Part shown: positions 37,216-44,143 of the stretch, one piece after another
How the letters are laid out: the number at the start of each line of letters is the position of its first letter
Numbering within the stretch: the first letter of the stretch is position 1
Assembly: GCF_002796975.1 (NCBI RefSeq)
Contig: NZ_PEKV01000015.1
Location: forward strand, 1,722 to 47,777
Direction of reading: 5' to 3'
From: Ferrovibrio sp.
GTDB lineage: Bacteria > Pseudomonadota > Alphaproteobacteria > Ferrovibrionales > Ferrovibrionaceae
DNA: 46,056 nt
Notes under the pieces: model-generated
Databases searched by the model: none
What the model saw: only the letters and a program-made list of their open reading frames with translations
Told to the model about the DNA's origin: nothing
Position numbers and translations under genes: made by a program

Positions 37216-37749
37216 ATGACCCAGCTTGAAACTGCCCGCCTGATCCTCCGCCCACCGCGACGGGAGGATTACGAGCCCTGGCTCGCCTTCGGCGCCGATG
37301 CCGAGGTGCAGCGCCATCTGGGCGGCGTGTTACCGCCGGCCCTGGTCTGGCGCTCGATCTGCACCATGGCGGGTGGCTGGGCCATCGACGGCTTTTCGAT
37401 GTTCTCGGTGATCGAGAAGGCGACCGGCCGCTGGATCGGCCGCATGGGTCCCTGGCGGCCGGCGGAGTGGCCGGGCACGGAGGTCGGCTGGAGCCTGGTG
37501 CAGGAGGCCTGGGGCAAGGGATACGCCACCGAAGGGGCGAGTGCCTGTATCGACTGGGCCTTCGACCATCTCGGCTGGACCGAGGTGATCCACTGCATCG
37601 CGCCGGAGAATACCGCTTCGCAGGCCGTGGCGAAGCGGCTGGGGTCGACCTACCTGCGCGTAGGGCACCTGCCCGCCCCGATCAACGACAGCTGCGATCT
37701 CTGGGGCCAGACCCGGGAGCAATGGCGGGCGCGGAAAGCCAGGCCTTAA
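37216..37749 (+). CDS. GNAT-family N-acetyltransferase (RimJ/RimL-like)
   Basis: 177 residues. Starts MTQLETARLILRPPRREDYE, the common RimJ/L-type opening. The acetyl-CoA-binding loop is in LVQEAWGKGYATEGASACID (Q-x3-G-x-G-x-A), and IHCIAPENTASQAVAKRLG completes motif B. It is a single-gene unit between the AT-rich island and the repeat at 37811. Composition matches core genes, unlike the neighbouring SIR2-like fragment. Relatives acetylate ribosomal proteins, other protein N-termini or small molecules; the substrate here cannot be told. Confidence 0.88.
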   Translation: MTQLETARLILRPPRREDYEPWLAFGADAEVQRHLGGVLPPALVWRSICTMAGGWAIDGFSMFSVIEKATGRWIGRMGPWRPAEWPGTEVGWSLVQEAWGKGYATEGASACIDWAFDHLGWTEVIHCIAPENTASQAVAKRLGSTYLRVGHLPAPINDSCDLWGQTREQWRARKARP

Positions 37750-37810
37750 GCCGTCATGGCCGGGCCCAAGGAGAGTTTTCTTGGCCTACCATCTCGTGCA
37801 ACCACATAAC

Positions 37811-37898
37811 TGTCATGCCCGGACTTGATCCGGCCATCCACGTCTTTTCTGATGTCGACAAGAAGGCGTGGATGGCCGGGTCAAGCCCGGCCATGACA
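37811..37898. repeat. Intergenic palindromic repeat element (REP-like)
   Basis: An imperfect long inverted repeat. The left arm begins TGTCATGCCCGGACTTGATC and ends CCATCCACG; the right arm begins CGTGGATGG and ends GCCCGGCCATGACA. Each arm has its own short stem (CCGG-ACTTGAT-CCGG and CCGGG-TCAAG-CCCGG). This is a common alphaproteobacterial dispersed repeat type. It sits between the acetyltransferase gene and the dead lolD copy. Confidence 0.8.
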
Positions 37899-37930
37899 AT
37901 GTGGCCATGGGATGGCGCTGCGGCGCAGGA

Positions 37931-38240
37931 TCACGCCACCCGCAACCTGCCTTCGTGCAGGGTGACCACCCGGTCCATGCGGCGGGCGAGATCGAGATTG
38001 TGGGTGGCGATCAGCGCGCCGATGCCCCATTGCGCACCAGCGAGGTCAGCTCGCCGAACACGATCTCGGCGGTCTTTTCGTCCAGGTTGCCGGTCGGCTC
38101 CTCGGCGAGCAGCAGATCCGGCTTCTCCACAACAGTTCACGCTTGGTCGATTTGCGAGCCCCCGGCCAGCCGAGCGGGCGCAACGATCTCATCGTGCGAC
38201 ACTGTCAGATCGCCGCCGAGCAGCACGTCGAAATTATGCC
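37931..38240 (-). pseudogene. Decayed second copy of lolD
   Basis: The 3' part (37931 to about 38123) is close to 90% identical by eye to the intact lolD end at 38936-39128, including ALIATHNLDLARRMDRVVTLHE. It carries a one-base deletion near 38031 that shifts the frame. About 335 bp of the middle (Walker A to before Walker B) are missing. Beyond the gap the 5' end is still traceable to 38240 as NFDVLLGGDLTVSHDEIVA, matching NVEVLRGVDLTVSRGEIVA of LolD, but heavily mutated. It is therefore a full-length duplicate that lost its core, not just a repeated 3' end. The C-terminus differs (RLRVA against KLQAA), so the duplication is not recent or came from a relative. Confidence 0.88.
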
Positions 38241-38935
38241 GTGTCGCGAATATAGCCTTGCTGATCTTGATATAGCAAAAGTCTTAATAGCGACATCCGA
38301 CTTAAAACGAAAATGCGTATTTGTTGTAAAGGAGAATCCTGGCGCATCACTCGTAAGGACTCTATCAAAGTTCGGGAATCATTTTCCCGTCGGCACCTCC
38401 GCTGCAGCAGATCATATTCGTGAAATTCTGCCCTCACATATCTCATCAACCTCGCGCCGTGAGTTTTTTAGTTTCGAAAGGTACGAGCCAGGAATTTCGA
38501 CTGACAAACCTACCACAAACGATATTTTCAATTTATTCGTGAAGGGCAGCGTTAGAAGCGACTATCTATCTACGTCAGTACGAACGCATAATTTTCCGTA
38601 CGTGATAAAGCGTGAAGAAGTCGAACTGATTTCTGACAAAATTCGCAACGGAAGCTCTGTCACCATCTTACTTAGCCGCCTCGGAAACGGAAAGTCCGTA
38701 TTGAGTGAAATGATATGTGCAAATTTATCTAGCGCATTTGATGTGTATTCATTCGTTAAAGAAACAGTCGCTATAGATTCCGAAATCGAACTTCTACGCG
38801 CTCCTGATAGGCCCACGATAATTTTTATTGATGACTATCCAAAGCATATCGAAACAATCAGGAAACTGCGCTTGGGCTCCAGCAACAATCAATTCCTTTT
38901 ACTAACCGCTCGAACTCCTCGGCATTTTACTGCGT
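38241..38935 (+). pseudogene. Fragment of a SIR2-like / P-loop (STAND-type) NTPase protein
   Basis: An AT-rich open stretch with no native start or end. It begins EYSLADLDIAKVLI, then KCVFVVKENPGASLVRTLSK and FGNHFPVG, which resembles the end of SIR2-like NADase domains as found in SIR2-STAND proteins. A P-loop follows (SRLGNGKS, 38674-38697), then Walker B IIFIDDY (38818-38838) and a sensor-like LLLTAR. The frame runs into the lolD stop region and ends at 38968, and upstream it reads through the dead lolD by chance. SIR2-STAND proteins (for example Avs5-type) are antiphage sensors that deplete NAD. Here the NADase catalytic part and the sensor repeats are absent, so it cannot work. The SIR2 call is moderate, the P-loop call strong. 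Confidence 0.7.
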
Positions 38936-39616
38936 CTAAGCCGCCTGCAGCTTGCCTTCGTGCAGAGTGACGACCCGGTCCATACGGCGGGCGAGATCGA
39001 GATTGTGGGTGGCGATCAGGGCGCCGATGCCCCCGTTGCGCACCAGCGAGGTCAGTTCGCCGAACACAATCTCGGCGGTCTTTTCGTCCAGGTTGCCGGT
39101 CGGCTCATCTGCCAGCAGCAGGTCGGGCTTGCCGACCACGGCGCGCGCAATCGCCACGCGCTGCTGCTCGCCGCCCGACAGCCGCGCCGGACGATGGTCG
39201 AGGCGATGGCCCAGGCCGAGATGGGTGAGCAGCGCGCCGGCGGTCTGCGCCGCCTCGCCTGCGCCCTGCCCGCGCACGCGCAGCGGCATGGCGGCATTCT
39301 CCAGCGCCGAAAATTCCGGCAGCAGGTGGTGATACTGGTAGACGAAGCCCAGGCGGTCGCGACGCACGCGGGTGCGCTCAGCCTCGTTCATGCTGCTGCA
39401 ATCCTGGCCGCCGATCACGATACGGCCCGACGACGGCTGCTCCAGCAGGCCGGAGATGTGCAGCATGGTCGACTTGCCCGACCCCGACGGACCGAGCAGC
39501 GCAACGATCTCGCCGCGCGACACCGTCAGATCGACGCCGCGCAGGACTTCGACATTGAAGCCGCCCTGGCTGAAGGTGCGCTTGATGTTGTCGAGGATGA
39601 GGACGGGGTCAGTCAT
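38936..39616 (-). CDS. lolD: Lipoprotein-releasing ABC transporter ATP-binding protein
   Basis: ATPase that powers release of lipoproteins from the inner membrane to LolA. 226 residues. Walker A LLGPSGSGKSTMLH (residues 40-53), ABC signature LSGGEQQRVAIARAV, Walker B LLLADEPTGNLD, H-loop ALIATHNLDLARR. It follows lolC across a 135-bp spacer filled by a palindromic repeat. Its stop codon directly abuts the SIR2-like fragment, and a decayed second copy lies beyond it. All catalytic motifs are intact, so this is the working copy. Confidence 0.96.
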   Translation of the reverse strand: MTDPVLILDNIKRTFSQGGFNVEVLRGVDLTVSRGEIVALLGPSGSGKSTMLHISGLLEQPSSGRIVIGGQDCSSMNEAERTRVRRDRLGFVYQYHHLLPEFSALENAAMPLRVRGQGAGEAAQTAGALLTHLGLGHRLDHRPARLSGGEQQRVAIARAVVGKPDLLLADEPTGNLDEKTAEIVFGELTSLVRNGGIGALIATHNLDLARRMDRVVTLHEGKLQAA

Positions 39617-39628
39617 ATGAAAGTCCCC

Positions 39629-39743
39629 TCGTCATTCCCGCGCCCGGCGGCTTTGCCGCCATACATATGCTGTCGCGCAAAGCGCGACGGGAGGGAATCC
39701 AGACAATGGAAAGACTGGGTCCCCGCTTTCGCGGGGACGACGA
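39629..39743. repeat. Palindromic repeat element in the lolC-lolD spacer
   Basis: Begins TCGTCATTCCCGCGCCCGG and ends TTTCGCGGGGACGACGA, with an inner arm GTCGCGCAAAGCGCGAC-like stem and GGGAATCCAG. This is the dispersed TTCCCGCGAAAGCGGGAA type of element, also present at 41034-41094. It fills most of the spacer between two genes that should be co-transcribed. Confidence 0.75.
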
Positions 39744-39751
39744 AATGATGA

Positions 39752-41005
39752 TCACTCATACCGCAACGCCTCCACCGGATCGAGGCGGGCGGCGCGCCAG
39801 CTCGGATAGAGCGTGGCGAGCAGCGACAGGATCAGACCCATCGCCACGACATATACAACTTCCGTGCTGTCGACCTTGGCCGGCAGTTGCGACAGGAAGT
39901 AGATCTCGGCCGGGAAAAGCTGCCAGCCGGTCATCGCCTGCAGGGCCTGGCGGATGCTTTCGATATTGAGGCAGAAGACAAGCCCGAGCGCGAAACCCGA
40001 GGCTGTGCCCAGCACGCCGATGCTGGCGCCGGCGATGACAAAGACGCGCATGACGACACCGCGCGCCGTGCCCATGGTGCGCAGGATGGCGATGTCGCGC
40101 GTCTTGTCCTTCACCAGCATGATCATGCTGGAGATGATGTTGAAAGCCGCCACCACGATGATCAGCGTCAGGATCAGGAACATCACGTTGCGTTCGACCT
40201 GCAGCGCACTGACGAACTGCGCATTGGCCTGCTGCCAGTCATACATGCGATAGCCCGGCCCGAGCCGCTGGCTGATCATGCGGGCGGCTTCGCGCGCCCT
40301 GTCCGGCTCGACCAGCCGCACTTCCACCGCCGAGGCCTGGTTCTGCAGACGGAAATAAACCTGGGCGGCCTCGAAGGGCAGATAGACGAAGGCACTGTCG
40401 TATTCGAACATGCCGACATCGAAGACCGCGACGATCTGGTACCGCACCAGGCGCGGCACACTGCCGAATGGTGTGGCATTGGTCTGCGGCGAGATCAGCG
40501 TGATCTGGTCGCCGACACGCAGACCCAGCTTGCGCGCCAGACGATGCCCGATCACGGCGGCATCGTCGCCATGGAAATCCTGCAGCTTGCCCTCGCGGAT
40601 ACCCTTGGCGATGGCGCTCTCTTTCACCAGATCCTGCGGCCGCACGCCGCGGACCATCACGCCGGAGGCGCCGCGGTCAGTGGTGGCCATCACCTGGCCC
40701 TCGATGATCGGGTTGGCCATCACCACGCCGGGCAACTTACCCACCGCGTCGACGACGAATTCAAAGTCGCGGATCACCGGCGCGGCCTCGGACTGGATGG
40801 TCAGATGGCCGTTGAGGCCGAGGATGCGGCCGACCAGTTCGGCGCGGAAGCCGTTCATCACGCTCATCACGATGATCAGAGTCGCCACACCCAGCATGAT
40901 ACCGAGGAAGCTGAACACCGCGATCACCGAGATGAAACCCTCCTGCCGCCGCGCCCTTAAGTACCGCAGGGCGAGCATCCATTCGAAGCGCGAGAAGAAG
41001 GGCAT
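39752..41005 (-). CDS. lolC: Lipoprotein-releasing ABC transporter permease
   Basis: Inner-membrane subunit of the Lol exporter. 417 residues. N-terminal cytoplasmic stretch and first helix: FEWMLALRYLRARRQEGFIS, then GIMLGVATLIIVMSVMNGFR, the LolC/E signature. A large periplasmic domain (about 50-265) is followed by three C-terminal helices with FNIISSMIMLVKDKTRDIAI and LRTMGTARGVVMRVFVIAG. Only one permease gene is present, as usual in this group, where one protein may do the work of LolC and LolE. Palindromic repeats lie on both sides. Confidence 0.95.
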   Translation of the reverse strand: MPFFSRFEWMLALRYLRARRQEGFISVIAVFSFLGIMLGVATLIIVMSVMNGFRAELVGRILGLNGHLTIQSEAAPVIRDFEFVVDAVGKLPGVVMANPIIEGQVMATTDRGASGVMVRGVRPQDLVKESAIAKGIREGKLQDFHGDDAAVIGHRLARKLGLRVGDQITLISPQTNATPFGSVPRLVRYQIVAVFDVGMFEYDSAFVYLPFEAAQVYFRLQNQASAVEVRLVEPDRAREAARMISQRLGPGYRMYDWQQANAQFVSALQVERNVMFLILTLIIVVAAFNIISSMIMLVKDKTRDIAILRTMGTARGVVMRVFVIAGASIGVLGTASGFALGLVFCLNIESIRQALQAMTGWQLFPAEIYFLSQLPAKVDSTEVVYVVAMGLILSLLATLYPSWRAARLDPVEALRYE

Positions 41006-41033
41006 GGGGGCGACCTGTAGTTAAAACACTACT

Positions 41034-41094
41034 TCGTCGTTCCCGCGAAAGCGGGAACCCAGAGTCTGGATCCCCGCTTTCGCGGGGATGACGA
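41034..41094. repeat. Palindromic repeat element between proS and lolC
   Basis: TTCCCGCGAAAGCGGGAA followed by CCCAGAGTCTGGATCCCCG and CTTTCGCGGGGATGACGA: two strong hairpins and an outer CGTCGT/ACGA pairing. Same family as 39629-39743. It fills the spacer just upstream of the lolC start region and downstream of proS. Confidence 0.85.
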
Positions 41095-41109
41095 GAAATT
41101 TAGCCACGA

Positions 41110-42435
41110 TCAAACCTTGGCCGCCGCGAGCTTGTTAAGCGCCGCGTCGACGGAAAGTTCCTCTTTCTCGCCGGTCTTGCGGTTCTTGATCTCGATCACG
41201 CCGTTCTTCAGGCCGCGCGGACCGACCGTCACCTGCCACGGCAGGCCGATCAGGTCCATGGTGGCGAACTTTGCGCCGGCGCGCTCGTCGCGGTCGTCAT
41301 ACAGCACGTCAAAGCCAGCGGACTGCAGCTTGCCGTAAAGATCGTTGCAGGCCTTGTCGCAATCGGCATCGCCGGCCTTGAGATTGATCAGGCCGACATG
41401 GAACGGTGCCACGCTCATCGGCCAGATGATGCCGTTGTCGTCATGGCTCGCCTCGATGATGCCGCCGACCAGGCGCGACACGCCGATACCGTAAGAGCCC
41501 ATTTCGAGCGTGATCTGCTCGCCGCCCGGACCTGCCACCACGGCGCCCATCGGCTTGGAATACTTGGTGCCGAAATAGAAGATATGGCCCACCTCGATAC
41601 CGCGGGCCGCCACCTGGCGTTCCCTGGGCAGCGCCTCGAACCGCGCGGTGTCGTGCTTTTCTTCCGTGGCCGCATAAGGCGCGGTCCACGAATCCACAAT
41701 AGGCTGCAGATCGGCATTGTAGTCGACCGCCTCGCCCAGCACGTCGCGCTCGATCAGCGCCTTGTCGCAGAACACGCCGCTCTCGCCGGTTTCGGCCAGC
41801 ACGATGAATTCATGGCTGAGGTCGCCGCCGATCGGACCCGTATCGGCCTGCATCGGGATCGCTTTCAGGCCGAGCCGCGCGAAGGTGCGCAGGTAGGCCA
41901 CGAACATCCGGTTATACGAACGGCGCGCAGCAGCCTGATCGAGATCGAAGGAATAGGCATCCTTCATCAGGAATTCGCGACCACGCATGACGCCGAAGCG
42001 CGGACGTACCTCGTCGCGGAATTTCCACTGGATGTGGTAGAGGATTTTCGGCAGGTCGCGATAGCTCTTCCACTCGTTCGCGACGATATCGGTCAGCATT
42101 TCCTCGTTGGTCGGACCGTAGAGCAAAGGCCGTTCATGCCGGTCGGTGATGCGCAGCATCTCCTTGCCGTAATCCTCGTAGCGGCCGCTCTTCTGCCACA
42201 GCTCGGCCGACTGGATGGTCGGCATCAGCAGTTCCTGTGCGCCGGCATTGTCCTGCTCCTCGCGCACGATCTGCTCGATCTTCTTCAGCACGCGATGGCC
42301 GAGCGGCAGCCAGCTGTAGATGCCGGCGGCATTCTGCCGGATCATGCCGGCACGCAGCATCAGCCGATGGCTGACGATCTGGGCCTCGGAGGGGTTTTCC
42401 TTCAGAACGGGCAGGAAGTAGCTGCTGAGCCGCAT
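41110..42435 (-). CDS. proS: Prolyl-tRNA synthetase (short bacterial type)
   Basis: Class II aminoacyl-tRNA synthetase. 441 residues, the alphaproteobacterial form without the editing insertion of about 180 residues found in E. coli ProS. Motif 1 region [20 protein letters not shown], motif 2 [20 protein letters not shown], and motif 3 [17 protein letters not shown] are present. The anticodon-binding domain has [12 protein letters not shown]. It starts [13 protein letters not shown]. Lack of the editing domain means mis-charged Ala-tRNA(Pro) must be cleared by a stand-alone protein, not seen here. Confidence 0.97.
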   Translation of the reverse strand: MRLSSYFLPVLKENPSEAQIVSHRLMLRAGMIRQNAAGIYSWLPLGHRVLKKIEQIVREEQDNAGAQELLMPTIQSAELWQKSGRYEDYGKEMLRITDRHERPLLYGPTNEEMLTDIVANEWKSYRDLPKILYHIQWKFRDEVRPRFGVMRGREFLMKDAYSFDLDQAAARRSYNRMFVAYLRTFARLGLKAIPMQADTGPIGGDLSHEFIVLAETGESGVFCDKALIERDVLGEAVDYNADLQPIVDSWTAPYAATEEKHDTARFEALPRERQVAARGIEVGHIFYFGTKYSKPMGAVVAGPGGEQITLEMGSYGIGVSRLVGGIIEASHDDNGIIWPMSVAPFHVGLINLKAGDADCDKACNDLYGKLQSAGFDVLYDDRDERAGAKFATMDLIGLPWQVTVGPRGLKNGVIEIKNRKTGEKEELSVDAALNKLAAAKV

Positions 42436-42539
42436 ATTGTGGGATTTCCTGAATTTATCGTGCGGTGATGGCCGGGTAATGGGGCGTTTTTAAGGCTCCA
42501 TCCTGCTGGCTGCAATGGCCCCTGCCCGCCAGGGCCCGA

Positions 42540-43073
42540 TTAGCGCTTTGGCTGGCCGGCCTTGGCCATGTGCTCGCGGCAGGCGGCGGCCACGGCGTCC
42601 TCGCTCTGCGGCTGCAGCGGCTGGCCGTTGAAGGCCAGCTTGCCGCTCATCGGATCGATGGCGAGTGTGGCGATCGCCAGGCCCGATTCCCGCTTCATGT
42701 CGCTGGGCACCTGCGACAGGCCGGGCAGACCCGACAGCGGCATGCGTAGCGGCAGTTCAATCATGCCGTCGAGCGGCAGCGGATTGCCGCCCGGCAGATC
42801 GGCCGGCGCTATCGGCCTGCCCTGGGAATCGACATCGCGGCCGGGCTGGTAATTCACGTCCGGCGCGGGCTGATGCGGCACGAGAATGTTCCGCTGCGCC
42901 AGCAGGCGGCGGCAATCGCGGGCATCGAGTGCGACCACAGTCGGCAGGGCCGAGTCGGACGGGGTTTTGGCGGGTTGGGCAGTGGCCGGAGCTGAATTCC
43001 CTAGGGGTAGCAGCAGCAGACCGAGCAGCAGGATGGTCGGAATCCGGAGCATTTTCCCAGCATAGCGCGGCAT
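42540..43073 (-). CDS. Secreted or periplasmic hypothetical protein
   Basis: 177 residues, or 170 if the ATG at 43052 (MLRIPTILLLGLLLLPLG) is the start; neither has a strong ribosome-binding site. The signal peptide is clear, with cleavage near ATAQ. The mature part has VVALDARDCRRLLAQRNILV, then DVNYQPGRDVDSQGRPIAPA and repeats of hydrophobic strands ending CREHMAKAG. I recognise the ALDARDC...DVxYxPGxDV pattern as a conserved alphaproteobacterial periplasmic family without assigned function. Two cysteines (residues 54 and about 168) could form a disulfide. Codon use matches neighbours. Confidence 0.7.
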   Translation of the reverse strand: MPRYAGKMLRIPTILLLGLLLLPLGNSAPATAQPAKTPSDSALPTVVALDARDCRRLLAQRNILVPHQPAPDVNYQPGRDVDSQGRPIAPADLPGGNPLPLDGMIELPLRMPLSGLPGLSQVPSDMKRESGLAIATLAIDPMSGKLAFNGQPLQPQSEDAVAAACREHMAKAGQPKR

Positions 43074-43123
43074 TGTTACGATTCTGTTAGGAGGTCATAA
43101 CTTTTTGGATGACAACGCTTTCA

Positions 43124-43222
43124 TCATTCGGTATAGAAATTACGCAACCGCTTGGTAACAGGCGGCCCAAGTCTGGGGAGGCTTAAACTTACCCGTGCGA
43201 GACGGGGTGCGGAGCGAGGCAT
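43124..43222 (-). CDS. Possible short basic peptide (32 residues)
   Basis: The ATG at 43222 is preceded by AAAGGAG about 8 nt upstream, one of the best ribosome-binding sites in the window. It encodes MPRSAPRLARVSLSLPRLGP and a further 12 residues, rich in Arg and Pro. The same frame is open upstream without support. It ends 51 nt before the secreted protein gene at 43073, so it could be a leader peptide or a small protein. Without homologues it stays uncertain. Confidence 0.3.
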   Translation of the reverse strand: MPRSAPRLARVSLSLPRLGPPVTKRLRNFYTE

Positions 43223-43263
43223 GTCCTTGCTCCTTTCTTTTTTGTGAGCACTGCTTACGAAAA

Positions 43264-43279
43264 CTACCCCTATAGGTAG
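43264..43279. repeat. Short inverted repeat upstream of the short basic peptide
   Basis: CTACC-CCTATA-GGTAG, with the inner palindrome CCTATAGG. It lies about 45 nt upstream of the 43222 start and could be an operator or include a -10 element (CTATAG). Small and possibly chance. Confidence 0.3.
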
Positions 43280-43332
43280 AGTGACCGCAGCCCCATCCCG
43301 GGCTGTTTGCATTTCTGGGGGTAAGAAGCGGC

Positions 43333-43593
43333 TTAGCCGCGGCCGAGCAAGCCGGCGATGTCGAGCAGGTCGTAATACCCGACCACGTAATAGACCCCGA
43401 AAATCACGCTGCTGATCGCAAAGCAGAGCAGGAATTTGAAGCCGAGCCGCGGATTGGCCGGAGCGGAATCGGCCTGTCCGGGCAGCTTTTCCTCGCCGGC
43501 CTCGTCGGCGGTCTTCACCCCGATAGGCAGCACGCAGAACAGCATCAGCATGTAGATGATGATGAAGGCGACGAGATTGTTGTACCAGGTCAT
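43333..43593 (-). CDS. DUF1467 family membrane protein
   Basis: 86 residues. Opens MTWYNNLVAFIIIYMLMLFC, first helix, with VLPIGVKTADEAGEE following, the family signature; a second helix is FKFLLCFAISSVIFGVYYVV. The frame is open further upstream, but the family start is at 43593. It lies 19 nt after the methylmalonyl-CoA epimerase gene, its constant neighbour in alphaproteobacteria, and ahead of proS. Function unknown. Confidence 0.9.
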   Translation of the reverse strand: MTWYNNLVAFIIIYMLMLFCVLPIGVKTADEAGEEKLPGQADSAPANPRLGFKFLLCFAISSVIFGVYYVVGYYDLLDIAGLLGRG

Positions 43594-43612
43594 GGCGGTT
43601 GCTCGGCGTAAC

Positions 43613-44017
43613 TCAGACCTGCTCGATCTCGACCAGCGTGCCGGCGAAATCCTTCGGGTGCAGGAACAGCACAGGCTTGCCATGCGCGCCGATCTTCGGC
43701 TCGCCATCGCCCAGCACGCGGGCGCCCTGCGCCTTCAGCCGGTCGCGCGCGGCGATGATGTCTTCCACCTCATAGCAGACATGGTGCATGCCGCCCGAGG
43801 GATTGTTGGCGAGGAATTTGGCGATGGTCGAGCCCTCGCCCAGCGGATGCAGCAGTTCGATCTTGGTGTTGGGCAGCTCGACGAACACGACCGTGACGCC
43901 ATGGTCGGGCTGGGCCAGCGGGGCCGACACCTTGGCACCGAGCGTATCGGCATACATGGCGGCGGCGGCGGCGAGGTCCGGCACAGCAATGGCGACGTGG
44001 TTGAGGCGACCGATCAT
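43613..44017 (-). CDS. mce: Methylmalonyl-CoA epimerase
   Basis: Interconverts R- and S-methylmalonyl-CoA in propionyl-CoA breakdown. 134 residues, one VOC domain pair. MIGRLNHVAIAVPDLAAAAA gives the first metal histidine (H7); VVFVELPNTKIELLHPLGEG, GMHHVCYEVEDI and the final GTLVEIEQV supply the other ligands. The mutase and carboxylase genes are not in the window. It is co-directional with DUF1467 and rnj. Confidence 0.95.
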   Translation of the reverse strand: MIGRLNHVAIAVPDLAAAAAMYADTLGAKVSAPLAQPDHGVTVVFVELPNTKIELLHPLGEGSTIAKFLANNPSGGMHHVCYEVEDIIAARDRLKAQGARVLGDGEPKIGAHGKPVLFLHPKDFAGTLVEIEQV

Positions 44018-44143
44018 GATGGCTTCCTGAGGCGGGTTTCCTGCTGGCGTTTCTGCACTGCAATATGGGGGCGAACGGGCCGGCCGGCAAGCGGACGGAT
44101 AGTCGCAGCAGCTGAATAGCTTACGCCCAGCTTAACCCCTGAG

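Noticed and set aside
38143..38970. Reading the 275-codon frame as one intact gene
   Set aside because: Its first 35 codons come from the dead lolD copy read in antisense and its last 10 from the intact lolD end; only the middle is foreign protein sequence.
43283..43312. Hairpin CAGCCC-N6-GGGCTG as a terminator
   Set aside because: On the plus strand no gene lies upstream; on the minus strand no T run follows.
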